A stretch of DNA of 30,816 nt, taken from Bacillota bacterium (GTDB lineage Bacteria; Bacillota; Clostridia; Acetivibrionales; Acetivibrionaceae). A model generated the notes under the pieces. It was given only the letters and a program-made list of their open reading frames with translations, searched no databases and had not been told where the DNA came from. A program made the translations under genes and the position numbers. The stretch covers positions 1 to 30,816 of the forward strand of contig JAEWSG010000089.1 of assembly GCA_023398495.1 (NCBI GenBank), read 5' to 3'. Of this stretch, positions 1 to 8,642 are shown one piece after another (the stretch's first letter is position 1; every line of letters begins with the position of its first letter).

Positions 1-80
1 GCCTGTAAATACTCCTCGGGGTCGAGCAAAACTCGCTTCGCTCAAACAATGCTCTCCCTTTCCTCGTCGCATTAACAGGC
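1..80. other. Left-edge GC-richer segment, unidentified
   Basis: These 80 bases are visibly richer in G+C than the flanking DNA. They open with GCCTGT and close with ACAGGC, so the block could be closed by a 6-bp stem, and short internal pairs exist (CGAG at 23-26 with CTCG at 32-35). On the minus strand a frame is open from an ATG at 72-70 to the window edge (24 codons), but it has no ribosome-binding site. It could be the end of a repeat or structured RNA that lies mostly outside the window. I do not assign a function. Confidence 0.25.
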
Positions 81-125
81 TCTACAACTTGCTTCACAAT
101 GTTTCTTCCATATTTTTCTTCACTT

Positions 126-177
126 AAACTACATGCACCCCATAACCAAGGATGTAGTTTTTGCATTTGCTACATCC
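126..177. repeat. Mutually exclusive hairpin arms
   Basis: AAACTACAT at 126-134 is complementary to ATGTAGTTT at 152-160. GGATGTAG at 150-157, which overlaps that second arm, is complementary to CTACATCC at 170-177. The central arm can therefore pair with either side but not both. There is no T-tract on either strand, so this is not a normal intrinsic terminator. It lies just downstream of the NlpC/P60 gene, which is read on the minus strand. Confidence 0.4.
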
Positions 178-179
178 TC

Positions 180-215
180 TTCCAAGAACTGAAGCTCGAA
201 GGCCTAGAAAACGTA
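180..215 (+). repeat. Intergenic repeat, copy 1
   Basis: The 20 bases 180-199 match 12481-12501 with one substitution and one inserted base (TTCCAAG, A or G, ACTGAAGCT, optional T, CGA). The similarity fades out through the next 15 bases (CTAGAAAACGTA against CTAAGAGAATGTA). Both copies lie between genes and next to hairpins. They could be remnants of a dispersed element; two copies cannot define a family. Confidence 0.35.
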
Positions 216-223
216 GATCCACA

Positions 224-1177
224 CTACTTTTCAAAAATTCTTTTTATTCCAACAATTCTCTTCATTAAATTTCCTTCGTCTAGTTTGGTGTAGCCAATCG
301 AGCCCTTTGCCTTGTTATCAAACAAGATCTGGTTATCTCCTATATAAATCCCAACGTCCGATACCTCTGACTGTTCTTCATTAGCACTGAAAAACAACAG
401 ATCACCTGACTTTATATCTCCCATATTTAAAGGTCCCTCTTTAACGGCTTCAAACTGCTCTATAGCACCTCTTGGTAAGTCTACTCCATTTATCTTTGCA
501 CATATGTACACAACTCCGGAACAATCCATCCCTTGTCTTGCTCCTACTCCACCTAAAAGGTACTGAGTTCCTTTAAACTTTTCAGCGGTAGCAGCAAAAT
601 CTCCGGCTGAGGTTTTAGGGATTGAATCCTTTGCATTGAGTTGAATTGTATTTTTCACCTCAACCCAACCGGTAAGGTTTCCAGGCACAACAACCTCATA
701 GTAATTTTTTCTTTTACCCTTAATAAAAAATTCCGTTCCCATTACTGCTTCTTTCAGTGTAGCGCCGCCTCCATAATTTGTATAAACCGTCTTTATCGTT
801 CCCGTGATAACTATCCTATCAGAATAAAGCTCCTTCTTAACACTTGTACAATCCCTGTCAATGAATTTTGAGCGAAGCCACCCGTAAGACCCATCCACTG
901 TTTTGACCTTGGTCCATGTATCTTTCTCTTCAAGCACAGTAACCGGCTCATTAAACAACCCTTGGGTTATTCTTTCGGAATTGATATCCGCTTGTGCAAA
1001 AATATCAACAACCGTATCAATTATCACAGCCTTATCCTCATACCTCTTATTAATAACTTCAGGGCTCTCTGTATTTTGTAATATATCTGAACTGGTTTGC
1101 CTGTCTATAATACTACAGCCTGCGAATATTTGGACAGCAATTAACAGATATAAAAATATAAACTTAACTCTTTTCAA
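224..1177 (-). CDS. SH3-NlpC/P60 family lipoprotein, probably catalytically impaired
   Basis: A 317-residue exported lipoprotein. The hydrophobic signal (residues 3-19) ends in the lipobox FAGC, with Cys21 as the predicted lipidated residue. Two bacterial SH3-like segments follow (about 47-105 and 120-178; each has the G-W pattern), then a C-terminal NlpC/P60 domain (about 193-317) with the nucleophile motif GMDCSG (Cys219) and GDLLFF. Intact enzymes of this family cleave peptidoglycan stem peptides at the cell surface. Here the catalytic His of the usual SHVGIY motif is Asp274 (SDVGIY), and the residue 12 positions later, usually a second His, is Phe286. Peptidoglycan binding is therefore safer to predict than cleavage. 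The start is TTG with a good AAGGAG six bases upstream. The gene follows yhaN at 73 bp and may be cotranscribed with it. Confidence 0.85.
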   Translation of the reverse strand: MKRVKFIFLYLLIAVQIFAGCSIIDRQTSSDILQNTESPEVINKRYEDKAVIIDTVVDIFAQADINSERITQGLFNEPVTVLEEKDTWTKVKTVDGSYGWLRSKFIDRDCTSVKKELYSDRIVITGTIKTVYTNYGGGATLKEAVMGTEFFIKGKRKNYYEVVVPGNLTGWVEVKNTIQLNAKDSIPKTSAGDFAATAEKFKGTQYLLGGVGARQGMDCSGVVYICAKINGVDLPRGAIEQFEAVKEGPLNMGDIKSGDLLFFSANEEQSEVSDVGIYIGDNQILFDNKAKGSIGYTKLDEGNLMKRIVGIKRIFEK

Positions 1178-1249
1178 GATAATCTCCTTAATATTAAATT
1201 ATATTATAACTAAAAAACCGATTCTCTCACATCTTTTTTAGAAAAAACT

Positions 1250-3763
1250 CTACAACAATTCTATTATATTTAAATTGTTATTGCAAACATATTTAACCAA
1301 TTCCACTTCTCTTTTTTTACATGTAAAAAGTATAATCTGTCTTTCCTTTGACAGTTCTTTTAACATTTTTATAGTCTCTAATGATCTTGTATCGTCGTAC
1401 TGAGCGAGCACTTCGTCCATAATAAGTGGTAATTTTTCGTCTTTTCTTTCTATTGTTTGTACTAATGCAATCCTCAATGCCAGATACATCTGGTCAATAG
1501 TTCCGCCGCTAAGAATTGATACAGGAACTATATCCCTGCTGGTAGGCTCCGTTGTTCTTAGCACTAACTGTTCATCTGCTTTCAACTTCCCATACCGTGA
1601 AGCTGTAATTTTAGATATTATTTGGGAAGTATTACTGTTTAACAAAGGCGCAAAATCTCTTTTTATTTCTGCATTTGCCTCTTCTAAAACCTCGAGTGCT
1701 GTTCTCAATGAAAACCTGGTGTCTTCAAGTTCCCCTTTGTTTAGATTAAGCTCTCTAATATTTTCTTCAAGCTGTTCCAATTCATAGCTGTCATCTGTCA
1801 ATTCCTTAAGCATCATCTCTTTTTCTTTTATTAAAAGTTGCACCTCATTCATTCTGTCTGATACTTTCTGCATCAATTCATCAATCTGTTCTCTTGCAGC
1901 GTAAGTACCTAGGTCCATTATTATTTCCATCAGCTTGTCGTAACTAATATTCTCCAAACTACTGAACTCATAAACTGACTTTATCTTGTATGCATAAACA
2001 TCTATGCCCTCATATAAGTTCTTAATCTTATTATCAAGCTCATAAATAATTTTGGCCAACTCAGCCTCATTATCCACCTTTTGTCCATATAATACTTGCA
2101 CTTTGTTATATAGCCCATTAATTCGTTTATCAATATCTATGATAAGCTCTTCCCTGTTGCTCAAAAAAGCTGTAAGCTCTTTATACCTGCTTAATTCATG
2201 CTGAAATTTTTCAATATGTTCTCGCTTTATTTCCAACTCCGGAGAACCTATTATAGAAGATACAAGCAGTATCTCTTTCATTTTGCCATACAGTTCTAAA
2301 ACCGATTTTCTGTTTGTCTCAAAAGCTGCTTCCAACTCAGCTATTTGTTTGTTTATTATGCCAAGTTCATAGGATTTGCTGTCATATAACGCTTTTTTTT
2401 CAAAAAACTCATTGGTACTTTTTACATCAAGCATTTTAAAAATAACCAGCAAAAAAAATAAAATTATAAAGAACCCAACACCTATAATACTAACAATAGT
2501 TTTTTCTTTTGTAATACCATAAATCAATGTTCCTGTCATCAACACGAAAATGACTGCCATAGCTACTGTAAAAGAAAAGTTTTTTTTACCTGATAAATTT
2601 AGTTTTCTTTGAAATTTAGTATTATTTATGCTTTCAAGATTAAACTGGTTATCTGCTATAGTATTGGGCATATCAATAACATCTGTATATGCATTAAATT
2701 CCTTTAATTTACCCAATAATACTTCTATTTCATTTGCCTTTTGTTTTAGTTGTTGAATCTCAGTTAAAAGTTTCCCATTTTGAGTATTCATGCTTTCAAA
2801 CTTTGTATATTGAACCAGAAGTTGGCCTGCATCTTCAAATCCAAATTGAGAGAAAATATCCAGTTGTTTTTTTGTTTTCCTGTAGTCATCAATGCTGTCT
2901 GCTATGCTGCTGCTCTCATTCTTTAATTGGGAAATCTCACTTGTTATCTCATATAAATCCTTCTTGTTCCTTTTAAAAACCTCCAGATCTTCTCTGAGTT
3001 TTATTATTTCCTTTGAAAACGTCAACACAGATTTTTCTTCTATAAGGGAGTTTTTCATACTCGTTAAGCCCGTCATTTCACTTTCTATTGAAAACAGAAC
3101 TTCTCTTCCCTTTATTAGACTTTGCTTCTTTATATTTAGTTCGCTTAATTTTGAGTTAATTACATCTAGTGGACGGATAGAAGTTTTTTCAGTACCTACA
3201 TAATTTCTTAATGCCTCTTTAATAGCATCACATGCCACCTTAAAGGATACGTCTTCAAACCCAGTTTCAGATATATTTGAAAGCCTTTCTATCACTTCTT
3301 TGCTTTCACCGGTATTAAATCTGGTTGACATCTGACCTATAAAGCAGGTTTTTTCAAAGCAGTCTTCCGTAAGCCCGATATGCTTTATAGCAAAGAGAGG
3401 ACCTTTGTCTTTACTTTGATCAAAGGTCTTAGTTATATCCATATATAATGAATCGTATACCCTTGCTTCACCACTGTCAAAATTCCTTTCAACTGTAAAA
3501 CATTGGCCATTATCCAATATATACTTGAGGCTTCCCTTATAGGTACTATCCGACCATGGTTTATACCTTTTTTTAGGATTAATCAAGCCTTCTCTATAAT
3601 TCCTGCCACCCTTCAACGAGTAAAACATGGCTTTTATAAATAATTGGATTGTAGATTTTCCTGATTCGTTTACTCCATATACAATATTAAAACCTTCATC
3701 AAATTCAGTATTAAAATTGTTAAATTTTCCAAATCCTTTAAGCTCCAGTCTTTTTATTTTCAT
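1250..3763 (-). CDS. yhaN: YhaN-like SMC/Rad50-type ATPase
   Basis: An 837-residue protein built like SbcC/Rad50. The N-terminal Walker A is GVNESGKST (30-38). A long coiled-coil region follows, interrupted by a hydrophobic pair at about 396-443. The C-terminal half-site carries the ABC signature LSGG (about 750) and Walker B LPLIMDEVLAQYDD (about 775). The two membrane-spanning segments inside the coiled coil separate YhaN-type proteins from soluble SbcC and suggest that the complex is membrane-anchored. The partner nuclease YhaO lies 11 bp upstream in the same direction, so a YhaO-YhaN complex acting on DNA ends is the expected role. The ATG is preceded by AAGGGAG. The DNA substrate and pathway are known only by analogy. 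Confidence 0.88.
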   Translation of the reverse strand: MKIKRLELKGFGKFNNFNTEFDEGFNIVYGVNESGKSTIQLFIKAMFYSLKGGRNYREGLINPKKRYKPWSDSTYKGSLKYILDNGQCFTVERNFDSGEARVYDSLYMDITKTFDQSKDKGPLFAIKHIGLTEDCFEKTCFIGQMSTRFNTGESKEVIERLSNISETGFEDVSFKVACDAIKEALRNYVGTEKTSIRPLDVINSKLSELNIKKQSLIKGREVLFSIESEMTGLTSMKNSLIEEKSVLTFSKEIIKLREDLEVFKRNKKDLYEITSEISQLKNESSSIADSIDDYRKTKKQLDIFSQFGFEDAGQLLVQYTKFESMNTQNGKLLTEIQQLKQKANEIEVLLGKLKEFNAYTDVIDMPNTIADNQFNLESINNTKFQRKLNLSGKKNFSFTVAMAVIFVLMTGTLIYGITKEKTIVSIIGVGFFIILFFLLVIFKMLDVKSTNEFFEKKALYDSKSYELGIINKQIAELEAAFETNRKSVLELYGKMKEILLVSSIIGSPELEIKREHIEKFQHELSRYKELTAFLSNREELIIDIDKRINGLYNKVQVLYGQKVDNEAELAKIIYELDNKIKNLYEGIDVYAYKIKSVYEFSSLENISYDKLMEIIMDLGTYAAREQIDELMQKVSDRMNEVQLLIKEKEMMLKELTDDSYELEQLEENIRELNLNKGELEDTRFSLRTALEVLEEANAEIKRDFAPLLNSNTSQIISKITASRYGKLKADEQLVLRTTEPTSRDIVPVSILSGGTIDQMYLALRIALVQTIERKDEKLPLIMDEVLAQYDDTRSLETIKMLKELSKERQIILFTCKKREVELVKYVCNNNLNIIELL

Positions 3764-3774
3764 AGCTGCTCCCT

Positions 3775-4908
3775 TTAGAGTTCTTCTATCCTTCCCTTTT
3801 CAATCGCCTCTATGCCATAATAAAGCGACTTCATCAACAAATACTTTTCCTTTTCGCTCTTAGCCCTCTCAACCCTATCTAAAAGCTTTCTTACATATAA
3901 TCCCCTCAGACCAGGCTCGTTTTTTAATTCTTCATAATTATACTCAGGAAGAGTTTTATCTTCTATATCAGAATAAAACGCATCCTCACCGAGCAGTTTC
4001 TTTATTTTTGATGCATCAGGTCTATATTCCTCATTTATATGCCCTTTTAATACTATATTCACAAGTATATTATCTAAAGGACTTTCTCCTAAACAAAGAC
4101 GTATCTTTTCTACTGCTTGCTCGTCGCTGCTTATACCTTCAATACTTATAATTACAGTTCTGTATTGTTTCAGGTTCACATTCCTATACTCCAGATCCAG
4201 TAATTCTTTATTAATTGTACCAATATAAATTCCATGTTCTCCTTCTTCATCAAAACCTAAAGGTTCAGGACTTCCGGGATTATATATTACTCCTTTTTTC
4301 CCTAAATCGTCTATTTTGTTATGAAAGTGCCCAAGAGCAATATAGTCCATATTTAGCTTTGAAAGCTCTTCGCTCGAAAGGAGATTATAAGCTTTCTTTG
4401 TAAAATTCATATCCACCGTCCCATGCACCAACAAAATATTTACTTTATCAGTATTTACAGCTTTTAGCTCATCGCTTAAGAAGGTTTCCTTATAGAAATC
4501 TTCAAATCCCAGCCCATATATACACAAATTCATACTATCAAATTCTACTTTTGGCCTCTCTTCTGAAAGAATATAAACATTACTGCACCATTGGAAGTTT
4601 TTATAGTACGAATTGTTTATGTATGGGTCATGATTTCCGGGCACAATAAAGACTTTTGTACAATTGATTTCTTCAAATCTTTTATTAATGTGATTAATTG
4701 TAGACTTTTTTACATAGAAGTGTTCGTATAAATCTCCGCTAATAAGCAACAAATCTGCATTTTCCTTTTTAACCGTATTTATTATACGATCAAAAACTTC
4801 CAGCAGATCTTGCCTCCTACGGTTGATTCTTTTATAGTCTGGTCCTATGGATGTAAACGGACTGTCTAAATGTAAATCGGAAAAATGTATAAACTTTATT
4901 GGCTTCAT
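3775..4908 (-). CDS. yhaO: YhaO-like metallophosphoesterase/exonuclease
   Basis: A 377-residue SbcD/Mre11-type calcineurin-like phosphoesterase. All the metal-binding motifs are visible in order: FSDLHLD at the N-terminus, SGDLYEH, PGNHD, LLVHGT and LGHFHN. The C-terminal part is the variable capping region that contacts the ATPase partner. An in-frame GTG lies three codons upstream (4917), but it sits inside the AGGAAGTG ribosome-binding site, so the ATG at 4908 is the better start. It is followed at once by yhaN, which implies one two-subunit enzyme. Expected activity is Mn-dependent nuclease on DNA ends; no missing residues are evident. Confidence 0.9.
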   Translation of the reverse strand: MKPIKFIHFSDLHLDSPFTSIGPDYKRINRRRQDLLEVFDRIINTVKKENADLLLISGDLYEHFYVKKSTINHINKRFEEINCTKVFIVPGNHDPYINNSYYKNFQWCSNVYILSEERPKVEFDSMNLCIYGLGFEDFYKETFLSDELKAVNTDKVNILLVHGTVDMNFTKKAYNLLSSEELSKLNMDYIALGHFHNKIDDLGKKGVIYNPGSPEPLGFDEEGEHGIYIGTINKELLDLEYRNVNLKQYRTVIISIEGISSDEQAVEKIRLCLGESPLDNILVNIVLKGHINEEYRPDASKIKKLLGEDAFYSDIEDKTLPEYNYEELKNEPGLRGLYVRKLLDRVERAKSEKEKYLLMKSLYYGIEAIEKGRIEEL

Positions 4909-4983
4909 ATAAATCACTTCCTGCTGCTTTTTATCTACAGTCGTACCTTTAGTGTTTTCGTGTTATAAACTCTTTTTAAATCC

Positions 4984-5011
4984 ATTATATCGGTTATTTT
5001 CAGTTTTTGCA
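4984..5011 (-). promoter_or_regulatory. Candidate sigma-A promoter for yhaO-yhaN
   Basis: Read on the minus strand: TGCAAA, 16 bp, then a perfect TATAAT. It lies just after the DUF342 stop codon and about 75 bp ahead of yhaO. The -10 is convincing and the -35 is weak. If real, yhaO-yhaN can be transcribed independently of the upstream gene. Confidence 0.45.
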
Positions 5012-5013
5012 CC

Positions 5014-6606
5014 TTAAATCTGTTTTATTTCTCCATCCTGAATAAAAAAACTTGAATTGGAAATTACAACACCAATCTCTTTAGTGATGTTTTTAATCTC
5101 AAGAATAACTCCTGGATATGCTTTTTTCGTAATTGTAATTTCACCCTCACCTTTGGTCCTCAAGGCATTTGACATACTTTTTTTATCACTCTCGAGATCT
5201 CTTATTTTATCTTTAATTTTAAAGAACTCATCCTGCAAACTCAAATATTTTTTCTTCTGTTCTTCAGTATCGTGTGTTATACCAGAAAAGACTGAGATTT
5301 CCTGTTTAAGTTTCGACATCTCATTCTTAAAGCTTTCTATTTCTCCGATTAACTCTTCAAGCCTTGCTTTTATGGCATTCCTACTAAAACCTTTTACTGA
5401 TATTAATGTTTTCTTCTCACTTTGGGATCCTATTATTGAAGAAACAACCCTTATTTCAGCTTGGATGTTCCCTCCTATTATCTGTCCTTTAGGCGAATCA
5501 AGAATAACCTCTTTAGCTGTTATACTACTATTTATACAGTAAAATCCGATATGGACACTTCCTTCGCAGATAATAGTTGCGTCAGATACAAATTTTGTAT
5601 AAATATCCTTTTTAGACTTAATCACTGATTTATTCTTACCTGCTATTCCACCCTTAATACTAATGCTTCCCTGCCTGCTTATTACTTCTTTTACACTTCC
5701 AATTCCAAACTCACCTAATATCTCAATGTCCTTTGTCGCTTCAACAGAGAAATTATCTTCAACAGTTCCTTTTATAGTAAGAAAGCCATCAAAATTAATA
5801 TTTCCGACTTTAAAATCTACATCTCCAATAATCTCTAAATGATTTGAAACACTCACTTTGTCTCCGTCAAAGTGAATAGCACCATTCCTCAAAGCATACA
5901 GAGTTGTAATGCCATTTTTATACTCTTCTCTAACTGTATTCCTATCATATAATATTGGATATTTTTTACCAGGCGTAGCCGGAATAACACTTCCTCTGAC
6001 CGAACGACCCGCACTACCTTCTGTGGGATCTTTTCTCTCTCCAAGCCATTCACCCATAGTTACTCTGTTTATCAAACTCAACTCATAATGGTCTACTTTT
6101 CCGTCTTCTTTAATTTCCGGCTTTACTTCTTTCATCTCATACATTTTAAAAACAGAGTCTTCACCATTTTCCGGTGGAATTCCTTCGGCTATTAATATTG
6201 GTTTATCACTTTGCAGCTTGTTTATCAATACGTCCGATTTAATTCCAAATATGATTCCCTCTGCTTTAAGCTTGTCCATGATTTCCTTTATCAGGTTCAA
6301 CTTTGTATCTCCGCTTAACTCTTTTGGAGATACAGAAAGCTTTACATATGCCTTTAATCCGTCACTTGATACTTCTATATTTATCCTTTCCTTTACGTCT
6401 CCAAACTTTTCAAGGGGTTTTGGAGCGAATAATATGGCATTTTTAATGGACATAAAACTGGTTATTTTTATGTCGGGCAGCTGACTTATAATATTATTAA
6501 ACTGCTCTATAGACATACCTGTCTTATACGATTCAATATAGAACCCGTCTACCCTGCGGATTATCTTTAAAAATTCCGATGAATGTATAATAATATCGTT
6601 TGACAT
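5014..6606 (-). CDS. DUF342 (FapA-like) polymer-forming protein
   Basis: A 530-residue cytoplasmic protein of the DUF342/FapA family. The N-terminal domain (about 1-200) leads into a repetitive region rich in I, V and G (about 215-390: short strands with GDV, GSI and GGI turns), as expected for a right-handed beta-helix. A coiled coil follows (about 400-480), then a small beta-rich C-terminus. Family members take part in flagellar assembly or regulation in some bacteria, but many clostridial members are uncharacterised and no flagellar gene is nearby. The reading frame extends to a TTG at 6639, but the internal ATG at 6606 has GGGGA seven bases upstream and is preferred. Confidence 0.8.
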   Translation of the reverse strand: MSNDIIIHSSEFLKIIRRVDGFYIESYKTGMSIEQFNNIISQLPDIKITSFMSIKNAILFAPKPLEKFGDVKERINIEVSSDGLKAYVKLSVSPKELSGDTKLNLIKEIMDKLKAEGIIFGIKSDVLINKLQSDKPILIAEGIPPENGEDSVFKMYEMKEVKPEIKEDGKVDHYELSLINRVTMGEWLGERKDPTEGSAGRSVRGSVIPATPGKKYPILYDRNTVREEYKNGITTLYALRNGAIHFDGDKVSVSNHLEIIGDVDFKVGNINFDGFLTIKGTVEDNFSVEATKDIEILGEFGIGSVKEVISRQGSISIKGGIAGKNKSVIKSKKDIYTKFVSDATIICEGSVHIGFYCINSSITAKEVILDSPKGQIIGGNIQAEIRVVSSIIGSQSEKKTLISVKGFSRNAIKARLEELIGEIESFKNEMSKLKQEISVFSGITHDTEEQKKKYLSLQDEFFKIKDKIRDLESDKKSMSNALRTKGEGEITITKKAYPGVILEIKNITKEIGVVISNSSFFIQDGEIKQI

Positions 6607-6732
6607 CGTCAATCCCCACTTCACTAATGTTTTTGACAATTTTACAAAGCTGTGCTCTGGAATTTCAAAACTTTAACTATGGGAACTACTATTTATGATA
6701 CTTCCATATTAGAAGTTATCGGCAAAACACGA

Positions 6733-6768
6733 ATAAAAATAAAGGCCTGAAATCAAATTCAGACCTTT
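6733..6768 (-). terminator. Intrinsic terminator of the AAA-PspA-membrane protein operon
   Basis: On the minus strand AAAGGTCTGAA pairs with TTCAGGCCTTT around a five-base loop (6741-6768) and is followed by TATTTTTATT. The stem begins inside the stop codon of the 276-residue protein. Confidence 0.8.
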
Positions 6769-7597
6769 ACATCATATTCTTCGAACGCTTCTTGTGTCTT
6801 TCATCGAGAACACTTTCAAGAGCGGTAGCTTCGTTAACAACATTTTCTATCTTTTCAAGCATTTCTTCCGACTCCAGACTATGCCCAATCTGATGCTTAA
6901 ACATGCTGACAGTACTCTTGATATAATCAAGTTTGGTGTCCATCCTCTCAAGATCCTGCTTTTCTTCTTTAAGCCTGGCTATTATTTTTTCATCCATTTC
7001 TATTGTCTTTTTTAGATCTTCATAGACCTTAGGGTCGTTGATAAAATTGAGCTTCCTTGTATTCTTGCCTATCCTTTCCATTACAGGACCCACATCTGTC
7101 AGATTAAGTTCTCTGCTTCTTATACAGAAATTCTTTAACATCTTTATATATGTTATTACCAAATTTAAAGTATGTTCGGTTATTCTTTCCTTAAGGAAAC
7201 CAGTGTCACCTTTAGAATATTCATTTATTATTTCAGTTCTATCTTCCATGATAGAACATAACTTTTTATAATATGAACTATTGGTGTGTTTTTTAGTTTC
7301 ATTAGCAAGTCTTAAACACATATCATTCAGTTTCCTTATATGCTCTTGCTTTGATCTGTGAATAAATTTGTCCTGAAACTTCTTGCTTGTAATACTTTGA
7401 AGCGAACACCCTATGTAGGCTGCAAATGCAACCACAAAAGCAGAGTAAGACATACCACCTATGTACGGTGATAATGCATTATTGCCATATATAGAAAGCC
7501 CCGCTAATACTACAAATATCCCTACATTTCTATAGTTTGTTAGTGCACTCATAAACAACTTAAATTTCATGTTTTCTATTGTATTCATATTGTTCAT
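6767..7597 (-). CDS. Membrane-anchored coiled-coil protein of unknown family
   Basis: A 276-residue protein that I do not recognise. Two hydrophobic segments near the N-terminus (about 23-40 and 48-68) could form a membrane hairpin. The remaining 200 residues are charged, helical and probably coiled coil, rich in E, K and L. It is the last gene after an AAA+ ATPase and a PspA homologue on the same strand, so a role as membrane anchor or effector of that cassette is a reasonable inference. It superficially resembles XpaC-type proteins, but that is not strong enough to name it. The start is uncertain: a GAGGT motif sits almost against ATG 7597 and 11 bases before ATG 7588. Confidence 0.75.
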   Translation of the reverse strand: MNNMNTIENMKFKLFMSALTNYRNVGIFVVLAGLSIYGNNALSPYIGGMSYSAFVVAFAAYIGCSLQSITSKKFQDKFIHRSKQEHIRKLNDMCLRLANETKKHTNSSYYKKLCSIMEDRTEIINEYSKGDTGFLKERITEHTLNLVITYIKMLKNFCIRSRELNLTDVGPVMERIGKNTRKLNFINDPKVYEDLKKTIEMDEKIIARLKEEKQDLERMDTKLDYIKSTVSMFKHQIGHSLESEEMLEKIENVVNEATALESVLDERHKKRSKNMM

Positions 7598-7723
7598 TAC
7601 CTCATACCACAGCTTAAAGCTGTAATCAAATTAGTAAGTTCCTCACCGGCAAACAGCGGAACATTATCTTATCAAAAAATTTATAAAAAAAACAAACTCT
7701 TTATAAGAATTGTATATATGTGC

Positions 7724-7755
7724 TGACACACCCCTTATCAATAAGGGATGTGTCA
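7724..7755. promoter_or_regulatory. Strong intercistronic hairpin after pspA
   Basis: Bases 7724-7738 pair with 7741-7755 (a 15-bp stem with one mismatch and a tiny loop). The hairpin lies between pspA and the membrane-protein gene. There is no T-tract on the minus strand, so it is more likely an RNA-processing or stability element, or a leaky attenuator, than a full terminator. Confidence 0.5.
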
Positions 7756-7778
7756 ATTATTTGATAAATCAGGCTATT

Positions 7779-8558
7779 TTATTCACTTACTTTATTTTCA
7801 GGTTTTTCTTTTACATCTAACGGGGATTCATTAACTACCGGCGGAGCTTCAACCTTTTCCTTAACCTCAAATCCCTGTCCGCCTCCAAGCATTGCTTCTG
7901 CTCTTGCACGTGCCCTGTCACGAGCTGAATTCATATCAAGTTTTTTAAGTTTCAGATCTATATTGTCATTATTTAAAGACTCAATTGCATTTGCCTTTGC
8001 AACTTTCTTATTAACAATTTCCCTTGCCCTGTCCATATCCTCATTTATATTTCCAACCTTATTGTTCTTAGAGGTATACTTAGCGTTAACTGAATTTATA
8101 TTTTCTTTGAGTGCTGCCATCTTTTGTTGGCTCTTCAACGTTTTTAACTCATTTAACTTTGTATTCATTTCAGACTCAAATATCTTGTAATTTTCCCTGA
8201 TGGCATCTACTTCTTTCATAGCATTGTCATAGGTAGCCTTGTGTGTATCATAAACCGTCTGATATTCTTCTTCCTGCATAAGAAGTTCAACTAAAACATC
8301 TTTATCTCCCTGCCTTTGTGCAGATTCTATCCTGGCTTTAATGGCATTTAAATTCTTTTCAGAATTCTTCATTTCAATTTTTATCAATTCAGCATTTGTT
8401 TGAATTTCTACAATTTGTTGCTCTGCTTCCTTACGTGCCTTTCCAATCTGATTTTTTATATCTTCAAAAAGTAGTTCCGGATTGTTCTCTTCCAATCCTC
8501 CGACAAACTGTCCAAAAAACCCTCTTATCAAACTTCCCAATCTACTAAAAAAACCCAT
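7779..8558 (-). CDS. pspA: PspA/IM30 (Vipp1) family protein
   Basis: A 259-residue, almost wholly helical coiled-coil protein. The amphipathic N-terminus (MGFFSRLGSLIRGFFGQF) is typical of the membrane-binding helix a0 of PspA/IM30. The next segment, NPELLFEDIKNQI, matches the family's conserved helix a1, and long charged helices run to about residue 215. The tail (about 220-259) is flexible, rich in P, E and K. Family members form ESCRT-III-like polymers on stressed membranes. The gene lies between an AAA+ ATPase and a membrane coiled-coil protein, which suggests that the ATPase remodels PspA polymers in the way Vps4 acts on ESCRT-III. That parallel is inference. Confidence 0.85.
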   Translation of the reverse strand: MGFFSRLGSLIRGFFGQFVGGLEENNPELLFEDIKNQIGKARKEAEQQIVEIQTNAELIKIEMKNSEKNLNAIKARIESAQRQGDKDVLVELLMQEEEYQTVYDTHKATYDNAMKEVDAIRENYKIFESEMNTKLNELKTLKSQQKMAALKENINSVNAKYTSKNNKVGNINEDMDRAREIVNKKVAKANAIESLNNDNIDLKLKKLDMNSARDRARARAEAMLGGGQGFEVKEKVEAPPVVNESPLDVKEKPENKVSE

Positions 8559-8642
8559 GTAATATACCTCCTAATAAATTATGGCATAATATTAATTTAT
8601 AATAAATAAACAACATTGTAAACTATGAAATAAAAAATTTAA

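Noticed and set aside
99..293. Plus-strand ORF at the left edge
   Set aside because: It crosses the competing hairpins and the 3' end of the NlpC/P60 gene, and has no ribosome-binding site.
5057..5542. Plus-strand ORF of 161 codons opposite the DUF342 gene
   Set aside because: It is antisense to a coiled-coil coding region, which often leaves long open complementary frames.
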